Of a stretch of 6,429 nt of DNA, positions 6,071 to 6,429 are shown piece after piece. Position 1 is the stretch's first letter. The number at the start of each line of letters is the position of its first letter. Where the stretch lies: contig JAEZZG010000026.1 of assembly GCA_023442485.1 (NCBI GenBank), positions 1 to 6,429 on the forward strand. Direction: 5' to 3'. A program made the translations under genes and the position numbers. The notes beneath the pieces were generated by a model. That model did no database searches. It had not been told where the DNA came from and saw only the letters and a list, made by a program, of their open reading frames with translations. Source of the stretch: Actinomycetes bacterium. GTDB taxonomy: Bacteria; Actinomycetota; Actinomycetes; Propionibacteriales; Propionibacteriaceae.

Positions 6071-6429
6071 ATGCCGCATCTGCGTTCTCGAACCACCACC
6101 GAAGGCCGCCCTATGGCCGGAGCCCGCGCCCTATGGCGGGCGACCGGCATCAAAGAATCTGACTTCGGCAAGCCGATCATCGCGGTAGCAAACTCGTTCA
6201 CCCAGTTCGTCCCCGGCCACGTCCACCTGCGCGACATGGGTAAACTCGTCTGTGACGCCATCTACGAGGCCGGCGGGATCGGACGCGAATTCAACACCAT
6301 CGCTATTGACGACGGCATCGCGATGGGCCACTCCGGGATGCTGTATTCCCTGCCGAGCCGCGAAATCATCGCTGACTCGGTCGAATATATGTGTAATGCA
6401 CCCCAGGCAGATGCCCTTGTCTGCATCTC
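6071..6429 (+). CDS. ilvD: Dihydroxy-acid dehydratase IlvD, N-terminal part (partial)
   Basis: The first 119 residues are present; the gene runs off the right edge. The product dehydrates 2,3-dihydroxy-isovalerate and 2,3-dihydroxy-3-methylvalerate to the keto-acids for valine, leucine and isoleucine. The sequence follows the E. coli-type enzyme nearly throughout: RSRTTTEGRPMAGARALWRA (5-24), FGKPIIAV (32-39), NSFTQFVPGHVHLRDMGKLV (41-60), EFNTIAIDDGIAMGHSGM (73-90) with the metal-binding DDG (80-82), and LYSLPSREIIADSVEYM (91-107). VCI (117-119) leads into the VCISNCDK cluster motif cut off by the edge. In plant-type [2Fe-2S] enzymes a cluster cysteine lies at the position that here is Gly49, so the oxygen-sensitive [4Fe-4S] class is inferred. 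The gene is divergent from glpA and functionally unrelated to it. Confidence 0.96.
   Translation, partial: MPHLRSRTTTEGRPMAGARALWRATGIKESDFGKPIIAVANSFTQFVPGHVHLRDMGKLVCDAIYEAGGIGREFNTIAIDDGIAMGHSGMLYSLPSREIIADSVEYMCNAPQADALVCI

Overview
The window looks like chromosome from a moderately GC-rich actinobacterium. The best fit is the propionic-acid bacteria (Cutibacterium/Propionibacterium group). This is inferred from gene content and codon style: a complete anaerobic glycerol-3-phosphate dehydrogenase operon, a dihydroxyacetone kinase subunit next door, strong GGAGG ribosome binding sites, and GTG start use. No marker gene in the window proves the taxon.

Layout from left to right. Positions 1-114 (+) are the last 37 codons of dhaL, a dihydroxyacetone kinase subunit. 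A perfect 14-bp inverted repeat (127-156) lies between it and a convergent gene for an ArsB/NhaD/CitM-type anion permease (187-1344, -). A 200-bp gap with two tandem hairpins (about 1468-1537) separates the permease from the operon glpA-glpB-glpC. The operon is transcribed leftwards: glpA 5730-4039, glpB 4042-2798, glpC 2801-1545. Both operon junctions are 4-base ATGA overlaps. A roughly 340-bp divergent region (5731-6070), with an AT-rich core, separates glpA from ilvD. The first 119 codons of ilvD (dihydroxy-acid dehydratase, +) run off the right edge from 6071.

How the genes work together. GlpA (FAD plus a BFD-like iron-sulfur domain), GlpB (flavoprotein subunit) and GlpC (two ferredoxin-type clusters plus two CCG domains) form a membrane-associated enzyme. 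It oxidises sn-glycerol-3-phosphate to dihydroxyacetone phosphate and passes electrons to the quinone pool, probably menaquinone and then fumarate reductase. DhaL feeds the same product, dihydroxyacetone phosphate, by phosphorylating dihydroxyacetone. The left two thirds of the window is therefore a glycerol/dihydroxyacetone utilisation locus. The permease substrate cannot be read from sequence; an organic or inorganic anion is likely. ilvD belongs to branched-chain amino acid synthesis and is probably a separate transcription unit.

No mobile element, CRISPR array, tRNA or rRNA was seen. I found no clearly new system. The points most worth a second look are the U-tract-less perfect palindrome, the tandem hairpins after glpC, the glpA start choice and C-terminal tail, and the divergent glp/ilv control region with a possible short ORF.
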